NCBI GenBank assembly: GCA_902825875.1
Contig: CADECP010000027.1
Coordinates: forward strand, 49,150-113,149
DNA length: 64,000 nt
From: an uncultured Acidobacteriota bacterium
GTDB taxonomy: Bacteria; Acidobacteriota; Blastocatellia; RBC074
Reading direction: 5' to 3'
Shown here: piece by piece, positions 63,946 through 64,000 of the stretch
How the letters are laid out: each line of letters begins with the position of its first letter
Position numbering within the stretch: position 1 is the first letter of the stretch
Notes under the pieces: model-generated
Database searches by the model: none
What the model was told of the DNA's origin: nothing
Seen by the model: only the letters and a program-made list of their open reading frames with translations
Made by a program: the position numbers and the translations under genes

Positions 63946-64000
63946 TTAACAACTCGGCGGGAAGACCGGGATGATGTAGCTCATCTGGTCGTTCAGCGTC
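63946..64000 (-). CDS. C-terminal end of a gene entering from the right edge
   Basis: The last frame on the minus strand reads ...LNDQMSYIIPVFPPSC then TAA (63946-63948). Only 18 codons are visible, so nothing can be said of function. The call rests on a stop followed by a hairpin, and is tentative. Confidence 0.35.
   Translation of the reverse strand, partial: TLNDQMSYIIPVFPPSC

Overview
The window looks like chromosome of an Acidobacteriota bacterium, most likely class Blastocatellia (inference). The grounds are moderate G+C, a very large Oar-type TonB-dependent receptor with an N-terminal carboxypeptidase-regulatory domain, MGDG-synthase-type glycosyltransferase and DUF1572 genes, and many short intergenic palindromes of several families. 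There is no insertion sequence, phage or CRISPR array. The content is mostly housekeeping with a few accessory islands.

Layout. 1-4.7 kb: nitric oxide module (quinol NO reductase NorB, cut by the window edge; di-iron repair protein Ric; YwiC-like membrane protein; Crp/Fnr regulator) arranged around a divergent promoter with a perfect palindrome. 4.7-9.3 kb: HDAC-family deacetylase, two hotdog thioesterases, ECF sigma factor with a SnoaL-like tail, biotin synthase and a cysteine-cluster protein. 9.3-14.1 kb: a 0.9-kb gene-free stretch with a sigma-54-type promoter and a strongly folded RNA candidate, then the TonB receptor. 14.1-19 kb (minus): SDR, glycolipid glycosyltransferase, BrnT-type toxin-antitoxin pair, radical SAM protein, DNA polymerase III delta'. 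19.2-23.1 kb: ffh-rpsP-khpA-rimM-trmD-rplS. 23.3-30.2 kb: two tandem GT-C proteins, a YfhO-like protein and a LolA-like periplasmic protein. 30.3-36.9 kb: recX, yebC, recU, a STAS/PP2C signalling operon, an HNH nuclease behind a leader with a terminator, and DedA.

37-40.4 kb is an accessory island. A restriction endonuclease/methyltransferase pair lies between the N- and C-terminal remnants of a P-loop ATPase gene, next to a PIN-family toxin-antitoxin pair. 40.4-52 kb holds fatty-acid oxidation (FadB/J-like), DinB-like, GNAT, PhyH-type dioxygenase, POTRA-only protein, fused chromate transporter, F420-dependent NADP reductase-like protein, M20 peptidase, SDR, pantothenate kinase and a family 2 glycosyltransferase.

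52.3-59.4 kb is the most notable part. A predicted selenoprotein, a secreted thioredoxin-fold protein with Sec at codon 166 in a UGC motif and a hairpin just 3' of the UGA, sits between a catalytic and a non-catalytic M16 peptidase. About 4.5 kb downstream lies a tRNA-Sec gene (selC) with anticodon TCA. The two features support each other. The stretch also has a secreted MTA/SAH-nucleosidase-like protein, fused AroDE and an AlkA-like glycosylase. The end of the window carries a lipoprotein combining cytochrome c with a CusF-like copper domain, a GHMP kinase, a second DedA protein and a ROK protein lacking the usual zinc motif.
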